Translations under genes and position numbers: made by a program
Part shown: one piece after another, positions 1-11,281 of the stretch
Numbering within the stretch: the stretch's first letter is position 1
Layout of the letters: each line of letters starts with the position of its first letter
The notes under the pieces: generated by a model
What the model was told of the DNA's origin: nothing
Seen by the model: the letters and a program-made list of their open reading frames with translations, nothing else
The model's database searches: none
From: Sternotherus odoratus
Taxonomy: Eukaryota; Chordata; Testudines; Kinosternidae
Length of the DNA: 64,000 nt
Assembly (NCBI GenBank): GCA_032164245.1
Contig: JAVMKO010000010.1
Location: 44,910,848-44,974,847 of the forward strand
Direction: 5' to 3'

Positions 1-1258
1 TGCTTTTAACTATCTTAATTTAAATCCTCTCAGAAACAGTTTCCCTACCTGCTCAAATCTTTTTTTTTTTTTAGCCTTTTTTTTTTTTTTTTTTTTAAGT
101 GGTTTATGTTTAACAGAGTACTGTACTGTATTTGCTTTCCCCTCTTCCCCTCTCTGATGCTGCCTGATTGTATACTTTTGGTTCCAAATGAGGTGTGTGT
201 TTGGTCAGTTTGTAACTCTGGGGTTCTGCTGTACTCTAAATTCACAGTAGGGGAATTTGTGGAAAAAAGTCAGTTTTAATGAATCAGTATTTGGGTGTCT
301 GAATGTGGTGAATGGACTATATCTGTTAGCCTCTCTTAAAATGAATGCCTCCTGCCAGTATTGGTACCTCTCTCACACTCAACGCACAACCAGGCTGTGC
401 TGGAATGTGGATTCGCACTACCCTAGCTCAGTAGTATATTCAACATCTCTTATGAGCCACTTTCACCTTTTGTGCTTGACCTTATTCTCTTAGCTTTGTC
501 CATTGGATTTCTCTTGCATTTGGGGTAATCACTTATGATGACTTTGTGGGACAGTCTTGGGTTCAATGAGACTGCCTGTTTCAGAGGCTAACAGATTGGG
601 ACTGAATGTCAGAATATCAACAGGACAAATGTAATGTCATCATGCCGTTGTGATTATTCTTCAGCATGTTTTGTATGGTGGTGGTTGTACTTCCATGCTG
701 GCAGTGTGATGGCACAGTCCTATCCCAGAGAACATTTTAAGAGACTATGCTAGTGGTGTCCAAAATCTCACTTACAGTGGAAGCTTATAACACAGGTTTA
801 TGTAGTATATTTCAGGTGAACAATATCTCTGAAGCTTAGGGGTATGCACAGGAGTAAAAATTCAGCTGATTTTTTTTGGAGGGGCACTTTGTGTCCCCTG
901 TGGCCGAAGGAATGGGCTCTCCTCCCCTCTCTCTCTCCTCCCTGCTTTTCCCCCCCACACACACACATTTTGAGCCAGAGAATAATTCTGTCTTCCTGCT
1001 AATTGACATCCAGCTCAACTGACAAAAAGACACTGATGGCATCTTCCTGGAGCTTGCTGTCGGCAAATAGGAATTCAGTTTCTACCAGGTCTAATGCAGG
1101 ACTGACCTGAAGCACAAATAGCTGCCTTGGTCCAATGTATGGGCCTGGCCCTTCCCCTGTGCAGATTAAAAGTTGCTCTTAAGACCTACAGAATCTTCCT
1201 GGGATCCTTTTGGGCATTTCCCCATCTCATGCTCTTTGTGAATTTCTGTTCTTCACAG
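1..1258. other. HMOX2 intron (no coding sequence seen)
   Basis: Sequence upstream of the first visible HMOX2 exon. It holds T-rich tracts and a truncated Tigger-like element (61-231). I see no exon that would supply the missing N-terminus. Confidence 0.6.
61..231 (-). mobile_element. Truncated Tigger/pogo-like DNA transposon fragment
   Basis: Read on the minus strand, it begins with CAGCAGAACCCCAGAGTTAC and continues into the same internal sequence as the better-preserved copy at 44947-45262 (the GGAACCAAAAG..ACAATCAGGCAGCA stretch). The other terminus is replaced by T-rich sequence. Confidence 0.65.
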
Positions 1259-1376
1259 TCCCACTGACCTCTCAGAGATGCTCAAGGAGGGGACCAAAGA
1301 GTCTCATGATCGTGCAGAGAACACTCAGTTTGTCAAAGACTTCCTGAAAGGACGGATCAAGAAGGAGCTCTTTAAG
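1259..1376 (+). CDS. HMOX2: HMOX2 coding exon (heme-ligand His)
   Basis: The acceptor is TTCACAG before 1259 and the donor is GTTTGC at 1377. The first base completes a codon split with the upstream exon. The peptide runs from [20 protein letters not shown] to IKKELFK and contains the proximal His. No start codon belongs to this exon, and I found no convincing first coding exon in 1-1258. Confidence 0.95.
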
Positions 1377-4300
1377 GTTTGCACTTTCTAGCTCTGCTTC
1401 CTTAACAGCATGTGTGAAGAGATCTTGAGCTGTTGAATTGGAAGCTCGAGCCCAAATTGGAGACATGACACACTTACAATGAGAGGAAGGATGGTCCAGT
1501 GGTTAGGGCACTAACTTGGGACTCTGGGGAATTGAAGCCAATTCTGCTTTGTCAGAATCTTCCTGTGTGACCTTGGGCAATTTGCTTAGCCTCTTTCCTT
1601 TAGTTCCGATGCTCTAAAATGGGGATAATACTTCCCTACATCAGACTGTGAAGCACTTTGAAATCTACTGATAAGGGCTATATCAGAGTCAGGTAATATT
1701 AAATCCCATTAAACAAAAAATATGTTCTGGGTGTGGACTTGTCACGGGCAAACTAAATCAAACTAAACTGCTGGAATCTGACTTGCCTAGAAGTGACACT
1801 GCATGTGACGTGTCAGGGAATCCAGCATGGTGTCTCACTCCCCGAGTTAGCAGTACCTTGTAGTGCTACAGAATTGGCATAGTTAGCAGTTTGGTTTAGG
1901 AGTCAGCTTAAAGTTGCTCAGCAGCACCTTGTGCTGACTGGTCTGGAAAACAATTAATTGAGAACTAAAGCAGTGTTTCCAAAACCGTGGGTCCTGACAG
2001 ACCAGTGGGTTGCAAGAAGGTTCTAGATGGGCTGTAGGCCTGGGTGGAAGGGAGCCCCTAGGAAGAGGTGTTAAAATGAGCTCACCTCATATGCATCCAG
2101 CAGCAGCTCCTGTCCCATGGGGCTGGGCCTGTCTCCCTGCTTTTGGTGTTTGTGACCTGGTGAACAGAATCATAACTTCACTTGTGTTTGGCTCAGCCAC
2201 CCCTCTGTTGTCATAACTGCATCTGGAAGCCCCTTAATGTCATGCCTCAGGTGTATAAATGCCAGTGCATTGAAATTTTCAGAAAGTATTGGGAATTATT
2301 TGCTATTTATACTAAGATGTCTTTGTTTTTAATTGCCAGTGGGCAGATCAGAGCATTCAGCATAGACGTATGAACATCATCTTTTGATCATAATGATCTG
2401 CACATCTAAATACAGTAGACTCGATTATCCAGGATTGGGTTAACCAGGATGTGGATTAACCAGGATGTCAAAAAATATATATATACGCGCAACTCGCAGG
2501 GCTGGCCCTGGCTTTGTTGCGTGCACACACGCGCACACACACACGCGCGCGCACAATCCAGCAGGACATAAGGCAGCCAGTGAACCAACACTCCCTCCCT
2601 CCTCCCCGGCGCAGGGTGGCTGGTGAACCAATGCCCCCCTCCCTATATTTCCTATGGATGGTGATTATCCAGGATTTTATTAACCAGGATTAATTTTTTT
2701 CCTATCATCCTGGATAATAGAGAGTCTACTGTAGTGCCTTCCCTTAGAAGGGATTAAAGCAGTAATGAATTAAGCTTCTCTACACTTTTTTTTTTTTTTT
2801 TTTTTTGAGAAGTAGGATGTGTTGTCCCCATTTTACAGATACGTATTGAGGCATGGGCGTTCAATGACTTGTCTAAGGTGATGCAGCAAGTCCATAGCAG
2901 AACTGGCTGTAGAACCTAGAATTCTGGGCTCCCAGTCCATTGCCTTGAGTGGAAGTCTGTTCTCCATTACAGAAATCTGAGGAAAAGAAGATTTCTCAGG
3001 ACATCTTATTTGTGTCCTGTCAGTCCCTGCAGGACTGTCCCCACAGTCTCATGTCTATGTGTCCCAAGCAAAGGAACTTCACCATTTCCTTTTTAAGATT
3101 CCTTCTCAGCCTAACTGATAATATGCAGGGAAAAGTGTGGTCTGTATGGAGTGTGGTTTATTTGGAGGAAAGCTTGGGTCTGTACATGATCTGTCTAAAT
3201 ACATCATTCTTTCCAGCAAGTGGTCTCTCACGTACAATGTGCTTTTGTTCCTAGTTGGCTACTGTTGCACTTTACTACACATACTCTGCCCTGGAAGAGG
3301 AAATGGACCGCAACAAGGACCATCCTGCATTTGCCCCTTTGTACTTCCCTCTAGAGCTTCATCGGAAAGAGGCATTGGCTAAAGACATGGAGTATTTCTA
3401 TGGGGAAAACTGGAAAGAGAAGACTCAGTGTTCTGAGGCAACTAGGTGTTACATAGACAGAATCCATCATGTTGGGCAGTATGAGCCGGAGCTGCTAGTA
3501 GCCCATGCCTACACAAGATACATGGGGGACCTGTCTGGGGGTCAAGTACTCAAGAAGGTAGCCCAGAGGGCCTTGAAGCTGCCCAGTACTGGGGAAGGGA
3601 TCCAGTTCTATGTGTTTGACAACATTTCCAATGCACAGCAGTTCAAGCAGTTCTACAGGGCCAGGATAAATGTCCTGGACTTGGACAAGAAAGCCAAGGA
3701 GAGGATTGTGGAGGAAGCCAATAAGGCATTTGAATTCAACATGCAGGTACCATACATCCCCAAACTCTAACTGCCTGTACTTAAGTAAGCTAATCTTACT
3801 TAAACTGCTCTAATCTTACCTGGTTCAGACAGAGTGTTAATGTTCCTGATAATGCAGGATTGATGGTGTTGGCTAAATCCAGGGATCGTGTAAGCAGGGG
3901 AAGGAGGAAACAGCTATAAGGCTTTTAAACAGGAAATGCAAATGGCATCTGTTGTGTCTACTAAGGACATGTTGGCCTGGTCTACACTGGATGTGTGTTG
4001 GGGGGTTCGACCTAAGATCCGCAACGTTGCATAGCTGAAGTTGGCATATCTGAGGTTGACTTACCTGGCCATCCGCATGGTGGTGAGTCGATTGCTGCTG
4101 CTCCCCCGTCGACTCCGTTTCTGCCTCTCACAGAGGTGGAGTACAGGAGTCGATGGGGAGTGCGCTCGGGGATCGATTTTTATCGTGTCTACACTAGACA
4201 TGATAAATCAAACCCCAATAGATCAATCACTACCTACTGATCCGGCAGGTAGTGTAGACATACCCATGGAGCACTACCATGCTAGGGCCCAAGTATTTGT

Positions 4301-7300
4301 TGGTGCCCCCAGGAGTTACTGTAATCCAATTAATACATGCTTACTTAATCAGTAAGTTAAGGGGAAGAAACCAGGCCTCCTCAAATGGGGAAAACCCCAC
4401 AAACTTGTATAAACTTATACTTCTAACCTTTGGAATGCCAAGGAAGCACTTAATTAGCCAAATGCATCATACATTCAGGCCATCTGTAGGCTGACTTGAC
4501 AATTTAACAGGATCCTGAGGGCTGCTCTTTTGTATTTATATAGAACAGAGCAAACTGCAACTATTTTACCTCTGAAGGTGTAACCCAGAGACTTAACATT
4601 CCAGTATGCAGTGTGTTGTCAGGACCACACAATCTGCTTTGACTCACTATCCCTACTTGATTTGGCCTCTCTATTTTTGAGTATTGTTGTATTAAATTAG
4701 ATGGAAAATAAGGGCCAAAGAGGTTAACATGACCCAGTCACTGTCCAACATTAAATAGTATTCAGCTAGGTTCCTCTCTGGCCTAGTCTTCTCAGGACAT
4801 ATTGGGATGACAAAGGCCCAGGGTTCCAGGAGATAGTGGGTGTGGGTGTGACAACATGATGGTGAAGCTTGCTCAAGTAGCAAATTTTTTTTTCTTCCCT
4901 CAGATCTTTCTTTAAAGACCCACCAAGGGCTTATTGCCTAATTGTTTTGTCAACCACTTAGGCCTAGTCTTTGACACATCTGTTCTGTTTCATTGATTTT
5001 TCTGATTCTGTGCTTGTTTACCAGGCATGATCTTAATACAGTCTTTGAATTACATCATTAGGCCTTTTGATTGGAGTAATTCAGTCTGCCCCCTCTTTCC
5101 CCTACCTTTCATATCTTTTCTCATTAACACTCACTTCCTCCAGTTGAACTCACACTTGTGATAATTGGGCCTACAATTTTACCCTAACAGCACCCACCAA
5201 CCCTGTTGAGCATATTGGGTTTTACTTCAACACAAGTAAAATGCAAGCTGTTTTGAGTCTCATCTCCAAGCAATGGGATGCTTGTGTAATAGTCTTGCCC
5301 TATTTGATGTGTTCTTCCATGTAATATTGAGACCTTGGCTAAGTCTGTGTGAATCCCTACCTGACACTTTCCCCTGTTGGCTGGGGTGCGAGAGCAGAGA
5401 GGAGCACCATTTAAGATTTCTTTCATTCCCACTTTAGTTCTACCAAAACTAGTTTTCTCCCTGCCCTTCCCCTCCCCTAAAAAAATTGAAATAAAACTAT
5501 TTAAGTACTCTCTTGCCTTGTTCAAGCTGTGATGGCTAGGTTCGGAACACAGGTCCCAGCAAATGGCGCTGTAGTTCTCCTTAACTTTTTTGTTTTAGAC
5601 TAAGGCCAGGTCTACAATACCTGCCGGATTGGCAGGTGGAGATCATTTTTTTTGGTCTCATCTAGATGCAATAAATCAGTCTAAGTGCTCTTATCGACTC
5701 CAGAACTCCACCGTGCCGAGAGGCACAGGAGAAGTCCACGGGGGAGCGACCCAATGCCAAGGTAAGTCGACCTGAATACATCTACTTCAGCTATGCTATT
5801 CGTGTAGATGAAATTGCGGATGTTAAGTCAATTTTCCCCTCCCCAGGGTAGACCAGGGCTAAAATTCCCTCTCCCTCCAAGTTGGGAGGGACTCTCTGCC
5901 AGCAGACAGAATCAAGGGGAATGATGAAGCTCAGCACTCTGTTGGGGGAGGGGAGGGTGTGCAGGGCAGGGGGGAAGCAGAAAATGTGTTCACAGGCGAT
6001 AAAGGGGCCAAAGTGAAGCTCATGGGAATATCTACAGAGAGAATGGATTGGGAAAGGGTTTTTTCAGTCCATAGCCTAAAGGGAAAGGAGCAGCAGAGCC
6101 TGGTGGCCTACGCTTCACTGAGACCTCCCAACCTTTCAGAAGTGGTGAGCCGAGTCTTCATTTATTCACTCTAATTTTAAGGTCTCGTGTTCCAGTAATA
6201 CATTTTAACGTTTTTAGAAGGTCTCTCTCTATAAGTCTATAGTATAACACTAAACCATTGTTGTATGTAAAGTAAATAAGGTTTTTGAAATTAAAATGCA
6301 GCTCTTATCAGTTTAGTGTGATCCTTGCCCTTCCTTTTTCTTGTTGAGTTTTCCAATGTCTGGCATGTATTTGGATACTTTAATCTGCACACATGTTTGA
6401 GTGATCAGTTGTTAACTGGCTCAGAGAGAGACAGGACAGATTTTGTGTGTGAAAATACCTGCTCATGCAGGTATGTGGATCCAAATGCTGAAAGCATGGC
6501 AAACGCAATTTTCTTCAAACAGTTAAATTTCATTGGTAGCGACGTCCAGCAGGTCAGAATAGAGGCCCCATGATCGTGCTCTGTAGCTTCAAGTGCGCTC
6601 CCCAGATCTCCAAACTTTGATGCCCATAGTTCTGAGCTTTTTACCTGAATGAGCTGCATTTCGAAATCAACACCCATCCACTGAAATACAGACACATCCA
6701 AGTCGCTGTCGTTGAACTTTTGAGGTTTAATTAGTAAAGAAAACATTGGGCCAAATTGCTGGAAATCTTGAAATCAGTCAGAAAATTCTGATTCCGGTTC
6801 TTTCATGTAATTCTATTCTCAACATCAAATGCAGTTCCCTGTTCCACGTGGTGTGATAGTGATGTAAGCAGCAAATCAGGACTTAAAAATATCCCAGTAC
6901 AGTGTCGCTGGAATAATTTTTAAGGTGGGGGTGCTGAACGGTGCCCCTCGCTGCCCCACCCAGGCTGATACCAGTGGTCTACAGCTTGGGGTGGCTCTAG
7001 AGCCCTGGGATGGTGGCCAGGACTCCAGACTGGAAGCAGAGCCCCCGGGACTGGTGGCCGGGACCCAGGCAGTATGAGTGCCACTGAAAATCAGCTCATG
7101 TACCGCCTTTAGCATGTGTGCCGTAGGTTGCATCTCCTTGCTTTGACACTTGGGAGAGGCCTGGGGACACTGCTGGTAAAAGCAGTATTCTCATCTGTGC
7201 GGAGCAGAATTCCACCCTGCCCTGCAGTATCTCTGGCTTGTTTTATTCCTGTAACAGTAGTTCCCAGAACATGCTTGGTGCTGTACAGTCCTTTCACCTT

Positions 7301-9991
7301 CAATGAAACTCTCTAAGATGAACAGAAAAGATCTCTTGAATCTTACTTGCAAACAGGGCTCAGTTCCAAGCTGTAACGTTCCCATGGCCCAGCTGTCTCT
7401 AGAGAAATCGGTTTTAAGCAGGGCTGTAAATGGAGCTGACCCCTCCAAACTGACTTTTTCCCTCCTTGGGAGTAAACAGGAGTAGAGACCATGAATCTTG
7501 TTGCATATGTAGATTTCAGTGATGCACTAGAGAACAATTAGTGCTGTTTGTGACAGTCAGATGTTGGCACTTCTGTGTTTTGTTTCTCAAGGGCCTGTTG
7601 GCACAGATGGTACCCAGTAGGCATTTCTAGTGTGTTGTTTTTTTAGGACTGCTCTGTATATAAACATAATAGGGGTGGGGGAGTGGGGGAGAAGAGTCAA
7701 GGTCCCCACATAATAACTCTGTGGGATGTGCCCTCTTGCTGGTGGTCCCTGCTTGATGTGTCTAGGGTTATTTCTCCTCCTTCTGAAACTGACTCTCTCG
7801 TGGAAGGGTGGAGGATGGACTTTCTTCACAATTTATAGGATTTAAGGCTCCACTCATTTCCAGTTCCACAGGGCTCACTGAAAGCTCTGCTACCTGTGTT
7901 GCTGGAGGAAGGGCTGTGTCATGTAAAGTCCAACAAGATTCACCTGCAGCCTAGATTGCTGGTGCAGGTGCCAGCAAGTAAGCGGGCCCATCCATCCTAT
8001 TTTACAGCACTGCATGAAGCCATGCTGTTTAATGAGGAACATTGCTGGAGCAAGCTGCAGAGTAGCGTTTCATCAGAGAATATGTTGTTAGCCACAGCGT
8101 GCTTGGAGTTGCACATCTCATTTACTAAATTTTGAGCTAAAAATGAACCCTAGTACTTTGTTCAAAGGTTTAGTTCTAGTCCTGAAAAATTTACTGAAAA
8201 TGGGCCCCCACTTGCCAAGTGCATCCAAAGTGGAAGAGAGCATTTAATTCTCATTAGCTTTGCAGAGTAACCCTGCCCTAGAGCAATGGTTCTCAGCCAA
8301 GGGTCTGGGGGACCCTGGGAGGCTGGTTTCAAGGGAACAGGTTTTAGGGGAGCCAACAAGTAGGACCAGCGTTAGACGTACTGGGGGCCCAGGGCAGAAA
8401 GCCCAAACCCTACTGCATGGGGCTGAAGCCTGGGGCCCTGAGCCCCACCACCCAGGGCTTGAAGCCAAAGATTGAACAATTTAGTTTTGTGGGCTCCTTG
8501 TGGCATGGGGCTCGGGAAGTTGTGCTGTTTGCTACCCCTTGCCCTGGCCTTGGCTTTTATATGCAGGAAAACAATTGTTGTGGCCCAGATGAGCCATGGA
8601 ATTTTTATAGCATGGTGAGAGGGCCTGACCAAAAACCGTTGAGAACCCCCTGAGCTAGAGTGTACTGGTTTGAGGAACCCCCTGAGCTAGAGTGTACTGG
8701 TTTGAGGAACCCCCTGAGCTAGAGTGTACTGGTTTGAGGAACCCCCTGAGCTAGAGTGTACTGGTTTGGGGAACCCCCTGAGCTAGAGTGTACTGGTTTG
8801 GGGAACCCCCTGAGCTAGAGTGTACTGGTTTGGGGAACCCCCTGAGCTAGAGTGTACTGGTTTGGGGAACCCCCTGAGCTAGAGTGTACTGGTTTGGGGA
8901 ACCCCCTGAGCTAGAGTGTACTGGTTTGGGGAACCCCCTGAGCTAGAGTGTACTGGTTTGGGGAACCCCCTGAGCTAGAGTGTACTGGTTTGGGGAACCC
9001 CCTGAGCTAGAGTGTACTGGTTTGGGGAACCCCCTGAGCTAGAGTGTACTGGTTTGAGGGAACCCCCTGAGCTAGAGTGTACTGGTTTGAGGGAACCCCT
9101 GAGCTAGAGTGTACTGGTTTGAGGGAACCCCTGAGCTAGAGTGTACTGGTTTGAGGGAACCCCTGAGCTAGAGTGTACTGGTTTGAGGGAACCCCTGAGC
9201 TAGAGTGTACTGGTTTGAGGAACCCCCTGAGCTAGAGTGTACTGGTTTGCTTCTCCAACAGAATTCAGAATTCGGCTGATGTATTCAAGGCAGGAGCTCA
9301 GCTTTAACACTTGAGTCTCAGAATGAGTTTGTAGGGCTGGCAGCTAGAAAAAGCAAAGACTTTCAAAAGTGACTGGGTTATGGGGGTTTTTTTTGGGTGT
9401 CCAACTTTTGAGAAGATGGGTGATCAACATGTTCTGAAGACTGAGACCCCTTTAAAATGTCAAGTTGAGCACCCAAATTACTAGTCCCTTCTGAAAACGT
9501 TGGCCAGCAGCTCTTGTTAGCTGAGCTAATTTGATCTGAAAACTCATAATAAATGTGAGATGATGCTTCAGTTCAAACTGCATTTAAATGAAATTGACAA
9601 GAATGGCTGGGAAGTGCTGTGTGCCCTTGGTGACTCATACTGAATCTTCATTTTCCCTGGCAGGTATTTGATGAATTGGACAAAATTGGTGCATTGTTAA
9701 CAGAAGAAGCCCAGGATGGAGGGCTCCCAGTGCATGATGGAAAAGGAGACCTGCGCAAGTGCCCATACTATGCCACAAAACTAGGTAGGTTTTCCTTTAT
9801 TACAAGTACCCCAGAAATGCAGATTAATGTAATACAGCTAACTGTGTGTTCTGCCCTTCCCTGCAGGCCAGGGGGACTCGGGCTGCCCCTATCACATTGC
9901 CATGGCCATGCTGAAGCAGCCCACCATTCAGTTTGTCCTTGCAGCTTGCATTGCTTTGGCTGCAGGCATTGCAGCCTGGTATGTGATGTGA
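1259..9991 (+). CDS. HMOX2: Heme oxygenase 2, partial (four coding exons; N-terminal exon upstream of window)
   Basis: This gene encodes the constitutive heme oxygenase of the ER membrane, which cleaves heme to biliverdin, CO and iron using electrons from NADPH-cytochrome P450 reductase. Coding exons are 1259-1376, 3255-3746, 9664-9784 and 9867-9991, with matching phases, giving 284 residues plus a split first codon. Visible features are the proximal heme-ligand His in [10 protein letters not shown] (codon 1305-1307), the distal-helix signature GDLSGG (3525-3542) with its catalytic Asp, two C-terminal Cys-Pro heme-regulatory motifs (9760-9765 and 9884-9889), and a C-terminal hydrophobic anchor ending WYVM. 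HMOX1 lacks these C-terminal Cys-Pro motifs, so this is HMOX2. The mammalian protein is about 316 residues, so roughly 30 N-terminal residues lie in an exon before position 1. The third Cys-Pro motif, known in the mammalian core, is Cys-Ser here. The gene converges on CDIP1, as in human. Confidence 0.97.
1481..1715 (+). mobile_element. tRNA-headed MIR-like CORE-SINE
   Basis: The head GGATGGTCCAGTGGTTAGGG resembles a tRNA-type Pol III A box. A MIR/CORE-like body follows, with CTGTGTGACCTTGGGCAA and AAAATGGGGATAATA. It lies in the HMOX2 intron. Confidence 0.75.
2413..2731. mobile_element. Tc1/mariner (pogo/Tigger-like) MITE
   Basis: Terminal inverted repeats CAGTAGACTCGATTATCCAG and CTGGATAATAGAGAGTCTACTG are flanked by TA dinucleotides (2411-2412 and 2732-2733), the target duplication of Tc1/mariner elements. 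The interior repeats the ATTAACCAGGAT motif and holds a CA/CG-rich stretch. There is no transposase. Confidence 0.75.
2818..2950 (+). mobile_element. MIR-like SINE fragment
   Basis: The sequence follows the MIR/CORE pattern CCCCATTTTACAGAT, then GAGGCA, then GACTTGTCTAAGGTGATGCA and a GGCTCCCAGTCCA tail. It is preceded by a T tract at about 2787-2806. Confidence 0.6.
3255..3746 (+). CDS. HMOX2: HMOX2 coding exon (catalytic core, 164 codons)
   Basis: A phase-0 exon of 492 nt sits between CCTAG and GTACCA. It carries most of the all-alpha heme-binding fold, including the [20 protein letters not shown] signature helix. At 3429-3434 the codons read Cys-Ser, where mammalian HO-2 has Cys-Pro (human C127-P128). 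An in-frame stop follows 24 nt into the intron. Confidence 0.97.
3974..4266 (+). mobile_element. MITE with GGTCTACACT / AGTGTAGAC ends
   Basis: The ends are inverted (GGCCTGGTCTACACT and AGTGTAGACATACCC) and the interior is rich in GTCGA/TCGAC blocks. Related sequence occurs inverted at 5604-5860. I recognise this as a repeat abundant in turtle genomes but do not assign its superfamily. Confidence 0.7.
5604..5860 (-). mobile_element. Second copy of the GGTCTACA-type MITE, inverted
   Basis: It begins GGCCAGGTCTACAATACCTG and ends GGGTAGACCAGGGCT. The internal CGACTCCA, AAGTCCACGGGGGAGCGA and GTAAGTCGACCTGAA blocks are the reverse complement of the 3974-4266 copy. Confidence 0.7.
6895..7135. 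mobile_element. Interspersed repeat fragment (probable hAT-derived)
   Basis: The sequence includes AGTGCCACTGAAAATCAGCT and GCATGTGTGCCGTAGGTTGC, which I recognise as part of a common turtle repeat. Clear termini are not visible, so the class is tentative. Confidence 0.4.
8284..8652. mobile_element. Non-autonomous hAT-like element
   Basis: Inverted ends CAATGGTTCTCAGCC and GTTGAGAACCCCCTG are flanked by an imperfect 8-bp duplication, CCCTAGAG (8276-8283) and AGCTAGAG (8653-8660). Its right end runs directly into the minisatellite at 8643-9249. Confidence 0.75.
8643..9249. repeat. Minisatellite, 32-bp unit, 19 copies
   Basis: The core GAGCTAGAGTGTACTGG recurs 19 times without a break. Variants are grouped in blocks. 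Early copies have GAGGAACCCCC spacing, the central block GGGGAACCCCC, and later copies GAGGGAACCCC. The first unit consists of the right terminus of the adjoining hAT-like element plus its flanking target duplication. It lies in the HMOX2 intron. Confidence 0.97.
9664..9784 (+). CDS. HMOX2: HMOX2 coding exon (first C-terminal heme-regulatory motif)
   Basis: The exon lies between CTGGCAG and GTAGGT, with 40 codons plus one base. It encodes the end of the catalytic domain and the linker with RKCPYYA, the equivalent of human Cys265-Pro266. Confidence 0.95.
9867..9991 (+). CDS. HMOX2: HMOX2 terminal coding exon (second motif, membrane anchor, stop)
   Basis: The acceptor is CCTGCAG. The exon encodes SGCPYH, the equivalent of human Cys282-Pro283, then a stretch of about 20 hydrophobic residues ([18 protein letters not shown]) that forms the C-terminal ER tail anchor. 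The TGA stop is at 9989-9991. Confidence 0.95.
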
Positions 9992-10100
9992 TGGATGGAC
10001 ACTAGATGGAGTTCCCTCATGGTTACACAAGGAGATGAACACACGCTTTTGAGACTGCTCCTCTGCTGTTGGAGTTTTTAAATGCAAGATTTAAGTAAAC

Positions 10101-10106
10101 AATAAA
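10101..10106 (+). terminator. Proximal poly(A) signal of HMOX2
   Basis: A canonical AATAAA lies 110 nt after the HMOX2 stop codon. Confidence 0.55.
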
Positions 10107-10744
10107 CCAGAATCTGCAGTGAATGCCTAAACTATTTGAATACCAATAACCCAAATACTGCATGGTACTACACCTAGTAATCTGTATAATTACCCAGCAG
10201 GGTTCTGAGCTAGTGATTTAATGCAGGAATTGTAGTCTAGCACCACAACTGCCACTTGAAGCCAAAATCTGTAGTGACCTGGTGTGGGTACTAAATCAGG
10301 GGATGGCATTAGCCAGCTACTGTCAAATGATCAGCTCTTCATATCCCTGACCAGGTTGGGGTTTTCTCCCCAGCTGTCTGGTGATGTTTTGTCCCTTCCA
10401 ACATACTATGGCTCCTCACATGCTGATCAAGCACTTAGCTTGTGACTCTGGGACAGAGCATTCAGAGCTGGCTCAAATCAGGACGTGCACTCAGAGAAGA
10501 GGGTGGGGGATTCAAACTGCTCCAAAACCAGCTCTTCTCTCTGATGCTCTCAGTTGCTGCTCATGTTGCAAGGGCCCTGGGCTCAAAACCAGTTTTTTTT
10601 ATAGATTAGGGCCCTTTTTTCCCCTGGCATATAGCAATTGCTGAGTAAATAGTTACCCATGGGCTGGGGGAGCAAGTCCGTGTATATATTAAAATTAACG
10701 GTTTACTTTTTCATGTAACTTAATTGTGATAGAGCATTTGACCC

Positions 10745-10750
10745 AATAAA
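10745..10750 (+). terminator. Distal poly(A) signal of HMOX2
   Basis: A canonical AATAAA is followed within 30 nt by T-rich sequence. It is a good candidate for the main cleavage site. Confidence 0.6.
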
Positions 10751-11281
10751 GTTTATACTCTGACATCTTCATATGGGAGTTTTTCTTCATGCAGAGAGGT
10801 GGAAAAGAGAAGTTCAGTCCCTAAGAACTTCATTGAAAGCTGGTCTTTACAGTCAGTTCATCTCTACCAGGATGGATACAAGGCTGCACAGGGAGCAGCT
10901 ATTCACAGCATGAATTCATGTAGGAGGCTCAGTTTGGGACTGGTAATCACTAGGTGCAGTGTCATGAAACCTTGACTTTCCATTCACTCCTTTCAACTGG
11001 ATCTCCACTGGCATGTTCTTCTGGGCTCTAGTCTGGCTTTGATTTTTGTCTCCAAAATTGTTCTATTTCTGACCTCAGGAAGTGGAATTGCTTCCGTACA
11101 CCATAGCGGTATGTAAAATCCTGTGACATTTTTTCTGAGAACCTCAAAGGGAAGTAGTTTACCTTCTGCTTCTTATGGCCAACAGACACCTGCTCGTTCA
11201 AAAGTGAGGGCTGTTTTAGTCACAGAGGAACAGATCTTTGCCCTCAGTGTCTGTAATAATCATGGAAACCAGCTTTTAGTG

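Larger units (their letters stand above)
9992..10770 (+). other. HMOX2: HMOX2 3' UTR
   Basis: Untranslated sequence follows the HMOX2 stop. Two AATAAA hexamers are present, at 10101-10106 and 10745-10750, so a short (~130 nt) and a long (~780 nt) 3' UTR are both possible. The true end cannot be fixed without transcripts. Confidence 0.7.

Noticed and set aside
8643..9249. Regular 32-bp direct repeats suggesting a CRISPR array
   Set aside because: There are no unique spacers between repeats, no cas genes, and the host is a vertebrate. It is a minisatellite.
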